A stretch of DNA of 64,000 bases from Candidatus Reconcilbacillus cellulovorans (GTDB lineage: Bacteria; Bacillota; Bacilli; Paenibacillales; Reconciliibacillaceae): assembly GCA_002507565.1 (NCBI GenBank), contig MOXJ01000005.1:1-64000 (forward strand), given 5' to 3'. Positions 44,682-57,591 of the stretch are shown here, piece after piece. The first letter of the stretch is position 1, and each line of letters opens with the position of its first letter. The position numbers and the translations under genes are program-made. A model generated the notes under the pieces. It saw only the letters and a list, made by a program, of their open reading frames with translations. It did not search any database and had not been told where the DNA came from.

Positions 44682-45665
44682 CTATCCGTGCAACAGAATC
44701 AGCAATCGTTCCATTTCGGCCTGAGGCTGTACATGCTGGCGCAGCCGACGCCGAGCGCGGACGGCCTCTTCCGCGCACGTCGCCCAATGCGCTGGTTCAC
44801 GCCTGGAGGCCAGTGCGGCCATTCGCTCGCGTTTCTCGCAAAAAACCGGCGTCCGTCCGCCAACGGCTACACATGCAAGATCCAGACACCAAAGCGCGAA
44901 CAATTCAAAGGCGACTTCCCATTGATCTTCTGTCCATTTAGAACAATATTTGAAAACATCAACCAATGCCTCGGCGACACCGGCAACAGCACGCTCCGCC
45001 CATCCGAGGACAGTTTTCAACGTTTCGCCGAACCACGCAGACGAGGCGAGTTCGAAAGCGGCGTCGATCCCGGCCGCCAATCGAGCCGCCGGTCGCGCCA
45101 ACTCCTCGGCGACGCCGCGCTCCAAAAGCAGCCGCTCCAACTCGGACGGCGGCGCCGGAACAAACGGCACGCGCTGCACCCGCGACCGGATCGTCGGCAA
45201 AAGCGCGCTTGCGTTTTCCGCAATCAGCACGGCAACTACCGGAGTCGCCGGTTCTTCAAGAAATTTCAGCAGGCTGTTGGCCGCCTGCGCCGTCATTCGT
45301 TCGGCCTGCCGGATGACGTATACGCCTACAGGTTCGGCTCCGGCCGACGCCGGCCGATAATGAAACCGCGCCTGCAGGCTGCGGATCTGGTCGATTTTGA
45401 TCGCCTCTCCGTCGGGCTCGACGACGACGAAACCGGGGTGCTGACCGCGCTCCATTTTTCGGCAGTCGGCGCACTGTCCGCACGGACGGTCCCCCGGTTC
45501 CGGAGCAAGGCAGAGGACCGCCTTCGCCAGTTCCCGAGCCGCGGTCATCTTCCCCGTTCCCCGGGGACCCGCAAACAGGTAGGCGCGGCCCTTCGTTCCG
45601 CGGCGCACCGCGTTTTCCAGCAACCGCTTGGCCAGCGGCTGGCCGGCGACGGACGAAAACGCCAT
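44682..45665 (-). CDS. holB: DNA polymerase III delta-prime subunit
   Basis: A 327-residue clamp-loader subunit. Walker-type 'YLFAGPRGTGKMTAARELAK', zinc cysteines 'CGQCADCRKME', sensor segment 'NSLLKFLEEPATPVVAVL' and 'LLPTIRSRVQRVPF'. Start ATG at 45665 with GGAAGGAC upstream, giving 327 residues, the usual size; an ATG at 45692 overlaps the yaaR stop (ATGA) and would add nine. Confidence 0.95.
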   Translation of the reverse strand: MAFSSVAGQPLAKRLLENAVRRGTKGRAYLFAGPRGTGKMTAARELAKAVLCLAPEPGDRPCGQCADCRKMERGQHPGFVVVEPDGEAIKIDQIRSLQARFHYRPASAGAEPVGVYVIRQAERMTAQAANSLLKFLEEPATPVVAVLIAENASALLPTIRSRVQRVPFVPAPPSELERLLLERGVAEELARPAARLAAGIDAAFELASSAWFGETLKTVLGWAERAVAGVAEALVDVFKYCSKWTEDQWEVAFELFALWCLDLACVAVGGRTPVFCEKRERMAALASRREPAHWATCAEEAVRARRRLRQHVQPQAEMERLLILLHG

Positions 45666-45688
45666 CGGTCCGTCCCGTCCTTCCGATA

Positions 45689-46135
45689 TCATGTCACCAG
45701 ATGAATGAGCAAGCCGCGGATTTCGCCGACGCGGGCGAGCAGCTCGAGCCGACCTTTTTCCGTCGTCAAAAGCTCGTCGGCCAATTCGAGCAAACGGGCG
45801 TCGATCTCGGCCAACAATTTGTACTTTCGCATCCGGCCGCGCCGGTCCCATCCGTGCGTCTCCTTCAGGCCGACGCCTCTTCGCACGGTTTCTTCCAGAA
45901 AACGACGGATCTGCTCGCGATAGGCCCGCAGCTCTTTCAACGTCATCGACCGGATGAGGCGTTCGCCCTGCCGCTCGATTTCGCGCAACATTTCTTTCAG
46001 CTGTTCGCGGTCGGCCCGTTCGCGTTCGTCGCGCAGGAAATCGGAAAACGATTTTTCCCGCGCCTGCGCGACCGGCTGCGTCTCCGGCCGGACGAGCCGT
46101 TTGCCGACGCCGCGGACGCCCGCGTCGATTTTCAC
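45689..46135 (-). CDS. yaaR: YaaR family protein (DUF327)
   Basis: A 148-residue helical, strongly charged cytoplasmic protein, 'SMTLKELRAYREQIRRFLEE' and 'LAEIDARLLELADELLTTEK' being the DUF327 core. Function unknown. Start is GTG at 46135 with AAGGGGCGGG upstream. darA-yaaR-holB order is conserved in sporeformers. Confidence 0.93.
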   Translation of the reverse strand: MKIDAGVRGVGKRLVRPETQPVAQAREKSFSDFLRDERERADREQLKEMLREIERQGERLIRSMTLKELRAYREQIRRFLEETVRRGVGLKETHGWDRRGRMRKYKLLAEIDARLLELADELLTTEKGRLELLARVGEIRGLLIHLVT

Positions 46136-46293
46136 GCGCGACCCGCCCCTTTTTCGCGAAAGGTTCGCTTTTCTATCATTATATCTGATGTCGTCCGTCC
46201 GTGCGAAATGGAAATGATGACTATCTACCGGGGCCGCCCGTACAGACGCATGATCGTCGGCCCCGAAAACCCCGGCCGAACCGGACGACCGGG

Positions 46294-46647
<354 letters not shown>

Positions 46648-47280
46648 TCAGGAAAACAGACGTTTTTCTAGAAAAAGGCGGACATCGCGAAAAACATCCT
46701 CAAGCGGGCGATCCGCGCTGATCGTGACGATACGGCCGGGATGGCGCTCTGCAAGCATGAGATACCCTTGACGGACCTTGCGGTGAAAATCGAGGGATTC
46801 GAGATCGATGCGGTTCGTCTCCCGTGCGGCGTCGCGGCGGATGCGGGCCAGTCCGGTTTCCGGCGGAACATCGAGGTACAGCGTCAGATCCGGCATCCAA
46901 TGCTCGACGGCGAACCGGTTGATCGACCACACTTCTTCGACGCCGAGCCCGCGCGCGTAGCCCTGGTAGGCGAGGCTGCTGTCGACGTACCGGTCGCAGA
47001 CGACGATCCGGCCGGCGCGCAACGCCGGGATGACGACGTCGACCAGATGTTGCCGCCGCGCCGCGGCGTACAGCAGCGCTTCCGCCCGCGGATCAGGCGG
47101 CGGCGACGAACGGTCGAGCAGCAGGCCACGAATCCGCTCCGCCGCCGGGCTGCCGCCGGGCTCGCGCGTTATCGTCGCCTCGCGCCCCGACTCGGCGAGA
47201 AAGTCGCGGATCATCGCGACGACCGTCGTCTTGCCGGCGCCGTCGACGCCTTCCACCGTGAGAAAAAATCCGGTTTTCAC
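46648..47280 (-). CDS. tmk: Thymidylate kinase
   Basis: A 210-residue dTMP kinase. P-loop 'FFLTVEGVDGAGKTTVVAM', 'DRYVDSSLAYQGYARGLG' (DRYxxSxxAYQ) and the lid 'RIRRDAARETNRIDLES'. Start GTG at 47280 with AGGAG 10 nt upstream. First gene of tmk-darA-yaaR-holB. A TATAAT stands about 40 nt upstream without a convincing -35. Confidence 0.96.
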   Translation of the reverse strand: MKTGFFLTVEGVDGAGKTTVVAMIRDFLAESGREATITREPGGSPAAERIRGLLLDRSSPPPDPRAEALLYAAARRQHLVDVVIPALRAGRIVVCDRYVDSSLAYQGYARGLGVEEVWSINRFAVEHWMPDLTLYLDVPPETGLARIRRDAARETNRIDLESLDFHRKVRQGYLMLAERHPGRIVTISADRPLEDVFRDVRLFLEKRLFS

Positions 47281-47358
47281 ACCAGAAGCGCTCCTGTTCG
47301 CGGTTACGTTTCCGATTCCATTATACACGCCGAGGCGGTTCGGGGAAACGGAGGGAAG

Positions 47359-47394
47359 AAAAACGGCGCCCCGACTGCCAGCCAGTCGGACGCC
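47359..47394 (-). terminator. Intrinsic terminator upstream of tmk
   Basis: The minus strand reads GGCGTCCGACT and AGTCGGGGCGCC around a short loop, followed by five T. It stops transcripts coming from the nitrate reductase side. Confidence 0.85.
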
Positions 47395-47717
47395 GATGTA
47401 GTCGGATGACGATAATATGTTTTTAATAGAAATTTACACATTTCTGGTATGAACCGTCATGCCTTTCATTAGCGATGCCTCTTTCTGCCCCACAGCCACA
47501 AAAGTTTAGAAAAATTGTGACTTGAATGATGATCAGCAGAAAAGGACTTCAGTGGTCTCCGTTCGTGATTTATTTTTTGTAAATCATAAAGACAAGGGGC
47601 ACCCATTTTTCGGCGAATTATTTGTCTTTTGCAAAAGACAGCTCCGCCCCGATCCCAACGCCGGCTTAACCCACGGTGAAATCCGCGCCGGCGCCTGCGC
47701 GCAAGTACCGCCCAAAC
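47395..47717. other. AT-rich intergenic region between nitrate reductase gene and tmk
   Basis: About 320 nt without a credible gene and less GC-rich than the flanks. It has a perfect 18-bp palindrome TGTCTTTTGCAAAAGACA (47623-47640), a third copy of the arm (AAAGACAA on the plus strand at 47588-47595), and an inverted repeat GATTTA/TAAATC (47568-47586). The nearest terminator is further on at 47359-47394. It may be a long 3' leader or a decayed element. Confidence 0.6.
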
Positions 47718-49871
47718 TCAACCGCCTCCCTCCCCCCGACCGCGCCCATCTTCCGCCTCCGATCCGTCCTCCCGCTCGACGCGGACGGCGCAAATCTTGA
47801 ACTCCGGCATGCGGCTGACCGGGCTGAGCGCGTCGTTCGTCAGCCGGTTGACGGACAGCTCGTCGCCCCAGTGAAACGGCACGAACACAACGCCGGGGTG
47901 AATCGCGTCCGTAATCCGATAGCCGAACACCGCCGACCCGCGCCGCGTCGTCAGCCGCAGCCGGCTGTCGCGCTTTAAGCCCAGCCGCTCGGCCAGCCGC
48001 GGATGAATCTCGACGAACGGTTCCGGCGCCTTGCGCACGAGCGCTTCCGAACGCCGCGTCTGCGCGCCGCTCAGGTAATGCGCGCCGAGACGGCCCGTCG
48101 TCAGCACGATCGGAAAGTCGGCGTCCGCCGTCTCCGCCGGCCGTTTTGGCTCCACGGGAATGATCCGTGCCTTGCCGTCCGGATGGGCGAACCGGTCGGC
48201 GAACATGATCGGCGTGCCGGGATGGTCTTCCGACGGACACGGCCAGAACACGCCTTTTTCCTTACGCAGCCGTTCGTACGTGATGCCGCCGTAATCGGCG
48301 ACGCCGCCGCGCGACGCTTCCCGCAGCTCGTTGAAAATGTCCTCCGGCGTCCGGTAACGAAAATAGGCTCCCTTGCCGAGCCGTTCCGCCAGTTCGCACA
48401 AAATCTCGTAATCCGCCTTGACGCCGGGCGGCCGTTTGACCGCCTGTGCGCGTTGGAACACGCGGCCTTCCAGGTTGGTCAGCGTCCCTTCCGTTTCCAG
48501 AAACGCGTTGGCCGGCAACAGCCAGTCCGCCTCGCGCGCCGTCTCCGTTTCGAACAGATCGACGACGACGAGCAGATCGAGTTTGCGCAACGACCGTTCG
48601 ACGACCGAACTGTTCGGGCTGGACACGACCGGGTTGGAGCCCATGACGAACAGCGCGCGGATTTCGCCGTCGTCGATTTTGCGCAACATTTCGTAGGCGG
48701 ACACGCCTTTGCCGGGGATGTCTTCCTCCGGCACGCCCCATACCCGCGCGACGTGCGCCCGCGCCGCCGGATCCTCGATCGACCGGTAACCGGGCAGCTG
48801 GTCGGCTTTCTGACCGTGCTCGCGGCCGCCCTGGCCGTTGGCCTGGCCGGTAATCGCGCCGAACCCGCAGCCCGGACGGCCGATTTTGCCGGTGACCAGG
48901 CACAGGTTGATATAGTGGAGCGTGTTGTCGACGCCGTTGACCTGCTGCTCGACGCCGCGGGCAGTCAGCACGATACCGGTCGGCGCCTTGGCGAAGCCGC
49001 GGGCGATTCCGACGACGACTTCTTCGGGAATGCCGGTGATTTCGAATACCCGCCTCGGCGTATACGGTCGGACGGCTTCCGCCAGCGCCTCGAACCCGAG
49101 CGTCCGCTCCCGCACGAACCGCTCGTCGTACAACCGCTCCTCGACGATCACGTGCAGCAAACCGCTGACGAACACCGCGTCCATCCCGGGATAGATCCGC
49201 ACGTGCACGTCGGCCGACTTCGCCGTCGGCGTCTTGCGCGGATCGATCGCGACGACGACGGCCCCGTTTTTTTTCGCCTCGAGCAGATACGGCATCATCG
49301 TCGGCTGGCATTCCGCAAGGTTGGTGCCCGCCAAAATCAAATAGCGCGCGTTCGGAATTTCCGACAGCGGCATCGTCAGCCCGCGGTCCGCGCCGAACGC
49401 CCGGACGGCGGCCGCAGCCGCGGACGACATGCAGTAGCGCCCGTTGTAGTCGATATACCGCGTGCCGAGCGCCACCCGCGCGAATTTGCCGAGCAAATAG
49501 CACACCTCGTTGGTCAGCGACCCGCCGCCGTAGACGCCGACCGCGTCGCGGCCGTACCGCGCCTGGATGTCGCGGATCCGTCCGGCGATCGCGTCGAGCG
49601 CCTCGTCCCAGCCGGCTTCCCGCCAGGCCGGCGCGCACCCCTTCGGCGCCTGCCGCGCGAGCGGCTTCAGCACGCGCGACGGATGCAGCACGTGCTGATG
49701 GGCGTTCAGCCCTTTCTGGCAAAGCCGGCCCGTCGCCACGGGAAAACGCTGCGACGGCCGGATCGCGATGCCGTTTTCCTCCTGAACCAGTTCGATGCCG
49801 CACTGCATGCTGCAGAAGCAGCAATGCGACGCCGGTCCGTCCGCCGGCGCCGGCAACAGCCGCAGTTCCAT
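47718..49871 (-). CDS. Assimilatory nitrate reductase catalytic subunit (molybdopterin oxidoreductase)
   Basis: A 717-residue molybdo-bis-MGD enzyme. The [4Fe-4S] site is 'CCFCSMQC' plus a fourth Cys in 'GRLCQKG'. Other motifs: 'GGGSLTNEVCYLLGKF', Mo-ligand Cys in 'YNGRYCMSSAAAA' and the NasC-like 'GADRGLTMPLSEI', 'QANGQGGREHGQKADQLPGY', and the C-terminal cap 'FVPFHWGDELSVNRLTNDA'. No Tat signal, so cytoplasmic and assimilatory. It has no electron-transfer partner, nitrite reductase or transporter near. ATG at 49871 with GGAGGAGG 11 nt upstream. Confidence 0.9.
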   Translation of the reverse strand: MELRLLPAPADGPASHCCFCSMQCGIELVQEENGIAIRPSQRFPVATGRLCQKGLNAHQHVLHPSRVLKPLARQAPKGCAPAWREAGWDEALDAIAGRIRDIQARYGRDAVGVYGGGSLTNEVCYLLGKFARVALGTRYIDYNGRYCMSSAAAAAVRAFGADRGLTMPLSEIPNARYLILAGTNLAECQPTMMPYLLEAKKNGAVVVAIDPRKTPTAKSADVHVRIYPGMDAVFVSGLLHVIVEERLYDERFVRERTLGFEALAEAVRPYTPRRVFEITGIPEEVVVGIARGFAKAPTGIVLTARGVEQQVNGVDNTLHYINLCLVTGKIGRPGCGFGAITGQANGQGGREHGQKADQLPGYRSIEDPAARAHVARVWGVPEEDIPGKGVSAYEMLRKIDDGEIRALFVMGSNPVVSSPNSSVVERSLRKLDLLVVVDLFETETAREADWLLPANAFLETEGTLTNLEGRVFQRAQAVKRPPGVKADYEILCELAERLGKGAYFRYRTPEDIFNELREASRGGVADYGGITYERLRKEKGVFWPCPSEDHPGTPIMFADRFAHPDGKARIIPVEPKRPAETADADFPIVLTTGRLGAHYLSGAQTRRSEALVRKAPEPFVEIHPRLAERLGLKRDSRLRLTTRRGSAVFGYRITDAIHPGVVFVPFHWGDELSVNRLTNDALSPVSRMPEFKICAVRVEREDGSEAEDGRGRGEGGG

Positions 49872-49916
49872 GACGTTTTGAACCTCCTCCGACGGTCCGA
49901 AAAGGCCGCAACAAAT

Positions 49917-49953
49917 ATAAAAAGCCCGTCCGCTTCTCCTCACGGACGGGCTT
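49917..49953 (-). terminator. Terminator between the decarboxylase gene and the nitrate reductase gene
   Basis: The minus strand has AAGCCCGTCCG (49943-49953) paired with CGGACGGGCTT (49922-49932) around a 10-nt loop and then TTTTAT. It lies downstream of a likely promoter and upstream of the reductase start, so it can end the decarboxylase transcript or act as an attenuator. Confidence 0.9.
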
Positions 49954-50037
49954 CTTCGCCTTGTTCCTTATATGAAATGAATCCCGCGCGTCACGCCGTC
50001 GTGCCGCGCCGTCCCATCGCTTTCGTCGTCATTGTTC

Positions 50038-50078
50038 ATTATATAGTTCATTATATACTAATCCGGTTCGGAAGTAAA
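50038..50078 (-). promoter_or_regulatory. Probable promoter for the nitrate reductase gene, with duplicated -10
   Basis: The minus strand has TTTACT (50073-50078), 17 nt, TATAAT (50050-50055), overlapping the decarboxylase stop. The 12-nt unit TATATAATGAAC is repeated in tandem, giving a second TATAAT at 50038-50043. Confidence 0.6.
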
Positions 50079-51559
50079 CATGCCACCGTTCCCGCCTGCA
50101 CCGCACCCACGAACCGGCACCCCAGCTCCCGCAACGCGACCAGTGCCCGAACTGCGCCGGACGTGATCTTTTCCCCCGGCATCACGACCGGTACGCCCGG
50201 AGGATACGGGACGATCGGCTCTGCGGCCGTACGCCCGACCGCGTCTTCCAACGGAACCCGCTCCACCGATCGCGGCGGTCTACGCGAAAACGCGACCGGT
50301 TCCGACACCGCCGGCAAGGCGGCGAACGCCTCGCCGATCGCGTAGGCCGATTTCGGCCCGCCGCCGGCAGACCGCCCGCCCTCGACCGCCAACGCGCGGT
50401 CGATCTCCTCCAGCGCGTCCGCCAGCCGGTCGGCGTCTTGCGTTCGGCTGCCCGCCCCGAACGCGCACAGCACAAAACGCGCGTCGGCCATTTCCGGATA
50501 ACAGCCGCGCTGCTCCAGCTCGCGCTTCAGCCGGAACCCGTCCAGCGCCGCCGCCGCGTCGTACAGGGCGACTTTCAGCGGATCTTTCGTCGCCGCCGTC
50601 CGACCGTCCCATTCCCGAAACCGCGGCAAGCCGGCCAGACGCTCGCGCAGCCGCCGAACGGCCTCCAGCGCCGGTTCCCACGCGGAGGCGCCGTTTCGGT
50701 CAAGCCACGCCCTTGCCAGATCGAGCGACGCCATCACCGGATACGAAGGGCTCGACGTTTCGACCATGCGGAGCGCCCGCTGCAGCTCGTCCTTCGGCAT
50801 ACGGCCGCCGCGCACGGCCAAAAGCGCCCCCATCGTCAGCACGGGCAGCGACTTGTGCGCCGACAGCACCGCCGCGTCCGCTCCACACGCCAGCGCCGAC
50901 GGCGGCAGACCTGGATGGAATCCGTAATGCGCGCCGTGCGCCGCGTCGACGACGAGCGGTTTGTCTACCGCGTGCGCGATCTCCGCCAACGCACGCATGT
51001 CGCTGCCAGCGCCGTAATAGTTCGGATCGGTCAGAAGCACCGCCTTCGCCTCCGGATACCGTTCGAGCGCCGAGCGGACGTCTTCCGGCCGCACGCCCGC
51101 CGGCAATCCGGAACACGGACAGACCTGCGGTGAGACGAACACCGCCCGCGCTCCCGCCAGCTGCAATCCGTGCAGCACCGACTGGTGCGCGTCGCGCTGG
51201 ACGACGAGCAGATCGCCGGGATCGCACAGTGCCAGAATTGTCGCCAGATTGCCGGCCGTCGCGCCGCCGACGAGGAAAAACGCCTCCTCCGCCCCGAAAC
51301 ACGCTGCCGCCAGCCGCTGGGCTTCGGCGATGACGCCTTCCGGTTCGTGCAGGTTGTCGAGTCCCTCGATTTCGGTGACGTCCCAGACGAACCAAGCCGA
51401 CCAGGGACCGCCGGCCGGATCGCCGTCCTTCGTCGTCCCGCCTCGGCCCTTATGCCCCGGAATATGCAACCGACAAGGCCGCCCGGCCGCATAGGCCGCC
51501 AGCCGTTCGGCAAGCGGCGCGCGGAAACGTTCCGAAACCGTTCCGATTTCTCCGGCCAT
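50051..51559 (-). CDS. YaaO-like Orn/Lys/Arg-type PLP decarboxylase
   Basis: A 502-residue fold-type I PLP enzyme of the group III decarboxylases. 'LHIPGHKGRGGT' and the PLP-lysine segment 'AAVLSAHKSLPVLTMGALL' are typical, with 'VDAAHGAHYGFHP' binding PLP. It may make a polyamine; the substrate cannot be set from sequence. GGAGG 9 nt before the ATG at 51559. YaaO lies next to tmk in B. subtilis; here the reductase gene is between. Confidence 0.9.
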   Translation of the reverse strand: MAGEIGTVSERFRAPLAERLAAYAAGRPCRLHIPGHKGRGGTTKDGDPAGGPWSAWFVWDVTEIEGLDNLHEPEGVIAEAQRLAAACFGAEEAFFLVGGATAGNLATILALCDPGDLLVVQRDAHQSVLHGLQLAGARAVFVSPQVCPCSGLPAGVRPEDVRSALERYPEAKAVLLTDPNYYGAGSDMRALAEIAHAVDKPLVVDAAHGAHYGFHPGLPPSALACGADAAVLSAHKSLPVLTMGALLAVRGGRMPKDELQRALRMVETSSPSYPVMASLDLARAWLDRNGASAWEPALEAVRRLRERLAGLPRFREWDGRTAATKDPLKVALYDAAAALDGFRLKRELEQRGCYPEMADARFVLCAFGAGSRTQDADRLADALEEIDRALAVEGGRSAGGGPKSAYAIGEAFAALPAVSEPVAFSRRPPRSVERVPLEDAVGRTAAEPIVPYPPGVPVVMPGEKITSGAVRALVALRELGCRFVGAVQAGTVACLLPNRISI

Positions 51560-51658
51560 ATGAACCACCCTCCGGCCGTCCGGTCACATCCGGACTCCTC
51601 CGCCCTCCCGCTGTTCAAAAAGGCGCCGGCGGCGCGGTCTCCCCCGACGCGCTCCGTC

Positions 51659-51952
51659 TCATACCGCGCCCGTACCGCCGCTTTCATCGCCGCACAACAA
51701 ACGCATGCGGCAGACGAAATACGCGTATTTTTCGTCGCCGACGTCCGTCCGGACGATCTCCGCCTCGCAGTCTTCGCAGATAAACCGCGACAGCACGCGG
51801 ATGCCGAGCGCTTTCAAACCGCCGCATACGAGACAGACGGCGGAGACGCCGCCTTCTTCCGTCACCACGCCGCTTTCTTCCGCCGCGGGCTGCTGCAACA
51901 AAAAGACGTCGTCCGGACTCGGTCGGCCGACGCCGGAAACCGTCGTTTCCAT
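51659..51952 (-). CDS. Sigma-G inhibitor Gin (CsfB)
   Basis: A 97-residue zinc protein with CLVCGG and 'FICEDCEAEIVR' (CxxC pairs) as in Gin. Gin binds sigma-G (and sigma-E) to block early activity. ATG at 51952 with AAAGGAGGTGG upstream; the longer frame is not used. A forespore-type promoter lies upstream. Confidence 0.88.
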   Translation of the reverse strand: METTVSGVGRPSPDDVFLLQQPAAEESGVVTEEGGVSAVCLVCGGLKALGIRVLSRFICEDCEAEIVRTDVGDEKYAYFVCRMRLLCGDESGGTGAV

Positions 51953-51978
51953 CGGCGGCCACCTCCTTTTTTCCACAT

Positions 51979-52008
51979 CAGTATGCTCATCTTTGCCGTC
52001 CGGCATAC
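51979..52008 (-). promoter_or_regulatory. Forespore (sigma-F/G type) promoter of gin
   Basis: The minus strand has GTATG (52004-52008), 18 nt and CATACTG (51979-51985): 5/5 for GHATR and 6/7 for CATnHTA. gin/csfB is a sigma-F gene in B. subtilis. Confidence 0.6.
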
Positions 52009-52031
52009 GAACTTCCGCAAACATTCGCAAA

Positions 52032-52085
52032 GAGAAAAAAGAGAAGCGCCGCCCGGACCGGACCGATCGGTCCGAGCGCCGGCCG
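52032..52085 (-). terminator. Probable terminator after ligA
   Basis: GC-rich hairpin around the perfect palindrome CGGACCGATCGGTCCG (52060-52075), followed on the minus strand by TTCTCTTTTTTCTC. Ends the pcrB-pcrA-ligA run. Confidence 0.65.
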
Positions 52086-52114
52086 CCGCCCGAAATTTGC
52101 GCCCGACGTCCGTT

Positions 52115-56450
<4,336 letters not shown>

Positions 56451-56530
56451 TCCCGCAGCAACCCCTTCCTTTTTTCAGGGGAAATCGGTCTGTCGCCCAC
56501 TCCGCCGACTTCGACCTTTTCGAGGCGGCG

Positions 56531-57247
56531 TCAACGCGGTAGCTCGCCGGGTCCCGGCCGAACGCCGACGGCCGCGACGGTCGCCAACGCCCGTTCGAGA
56601 TCGCGGTACACCGCGTTGCCGACGACGACCGTGTCTGCCCACTGCGCCGCTTCTTTCGCGCGGTCCGGACCGTCGACGCCGCCGCCGTAAAACAGCCGCG
56701 CCGATCGGAGCCGCTTCCGGACGTGCCGGAGCACGTCCATGTCGCCGAACACGCCGCTGTATTCGAGATAGACGATCGGAAACCGGAACAGCCGCTCCGC
56801 CAGCTCCGCGTAGGCGGCGACGTCTTCAGCGCCGAGCGCCGTTTCCGGACGCGTCAGGCGCGCGACGGCAGAATCCGCGTTCAGCACGATATAACCTTCG
56901 GGAACGAGTCGGTCCCAAGGAATGAGGGGACCGTAACGACGGACGGCCTGCTGGGCCTTGCGCGTCACCCAATCGGCACTCTCGGCGTTCAGGACGACGG
57001 GAACCAGATACCAGTCGAAACCCGGCGCGACCGCGTCGGGATCGGATATCTCCAGCGCGCAATCGACGGGATACCGCCGGATACGGCCGAGCAACTCCAG
57101 CGTATTGTCCGCGGTGACACCCGTGCTGCCGCCGACGACGACGGCATCGGTCCCCGACAGACAGACGCGCTCGAGCTCCGCGTCGCCGATCGAACGATCG
57201 GGATCCAGCTTGAACACGTGCCGCCATGCATGAAAACCGCGGTTCAT
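56531..57247 (-). CDS. pcrB: Heptaprenylglyceryl phosphate synthase PcrB
   Basis: A 238-residue TIM-barrel prenyltransferase that joins heptaprenyl diphosphate to sn-glycerol-1-phosphate. 'HVFKLDPDRSIGDAELE', 'GGSTGVTADNTLEL' and 'YLEYSGVFGD' match PcrB; 'FYGGGVDGPDRAKEAAQWAD' closes the phosphate site. First gene of pcrB-pcrA-ligA, with a promoter upstream. Confidence 0.95.
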   Translation of the reverse strand: MNRGFHAWRHVFKLDPDRSIGDAELERVCLSGTDAVVVGGSTGVTADNTLELLGRIRRYPVDCALEISDPDAVAPGFDWYLVPVVLNAESADWVTRKAQQAVRRYGPLIPWDRLVPEGYIVLNADSAVARLTRPETALGAEDVAAYAELAERLFRFPIVYLEYSGVFGDMDVLRHVRKRLRSARLFYGGGVDGPDRAKEAAQWADTVVVGNAVYRDLERALATVAAVGVRPGPGELPR

Positions 57248-57306
57248 TGGGTCTCATCGCCTCTGCGTCGCGCTGCTGGTAATAAGTCGGCTTCCGTTCT
57301 GTCATC

Positions 57307-57347
57307 AGTCTAGCGGGAAAGGGCGACGCCTGTCAAACCGGACAGGC
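57307..57347 (-). promoter_or_regulatory. pcrB promoter with overlapping inverted repeat
   Basis: The minus strand has TTGACA (57331-57336), 18 nt, TAGACT (57307-57312). GCCTGTC and GACAGGC (57328-57334 and 57341-57347) form a palindrome over the -35, a possible operator. Confidence 0.65.
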
Positions 57348-57407
57348 TATTTCCCACTCGTATTTAGTTAATGAGAAAAAAGAAGATCAGTCTTTGTATT
57401 CACTCTA

Positions 57408-57437
57408 TTGACATAGCAAAAATGTTGCATGTATAAT
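57408..57437 (+). promoter_or_regulatory. Plus-strand promoter of the AT-rich island
   Basis: TTGACA (57408-57413), 18 nt, TATAAT (57432-57437). A leader of about 150 nt leads to the start at 57592. The region 57248-57591 holds this and the pcrB promoter and nothing else that I can name. Confidence 0.75.
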
Positions 57438-57591
57438 GAATTTGCACTCCCATATAATTGTTAATTGACATGCGGACCTGCGGCATGAATTGGAAAGGCA
57501 AGTGTTAGGACAATACATGTATTGAGTCATTCCATAGATTGCTAATAAAGAACTTGTTTATCTTACTTGATTCTGAACAAGAGGGATTTAA

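Noticed and set aside
47395-47717. SRP RNA, 6S RNA or tRNA in the AT-rich gap
   Set aside because: No cloverleaf, no SRP tetraloop domain and no 6S-like fold was found by eye.
49872-50050. ANTAR/NasR-type dual hexaloop leader before the nitrate reductase gene
   Set aside because: The two hairpins have loops of 4 and 10 nt, not the six-base loops of that RNA class; I only report an attenuator-like layout.
48003-50345. Long plus-strand open frame of about 780 codons opposite the nitrate reductase gene
   Set aside because: It is antisense to a gene with full cofactor motifs, has Arg/Asp-rich low-information text, and is expected by chance in GC-rich DNA.
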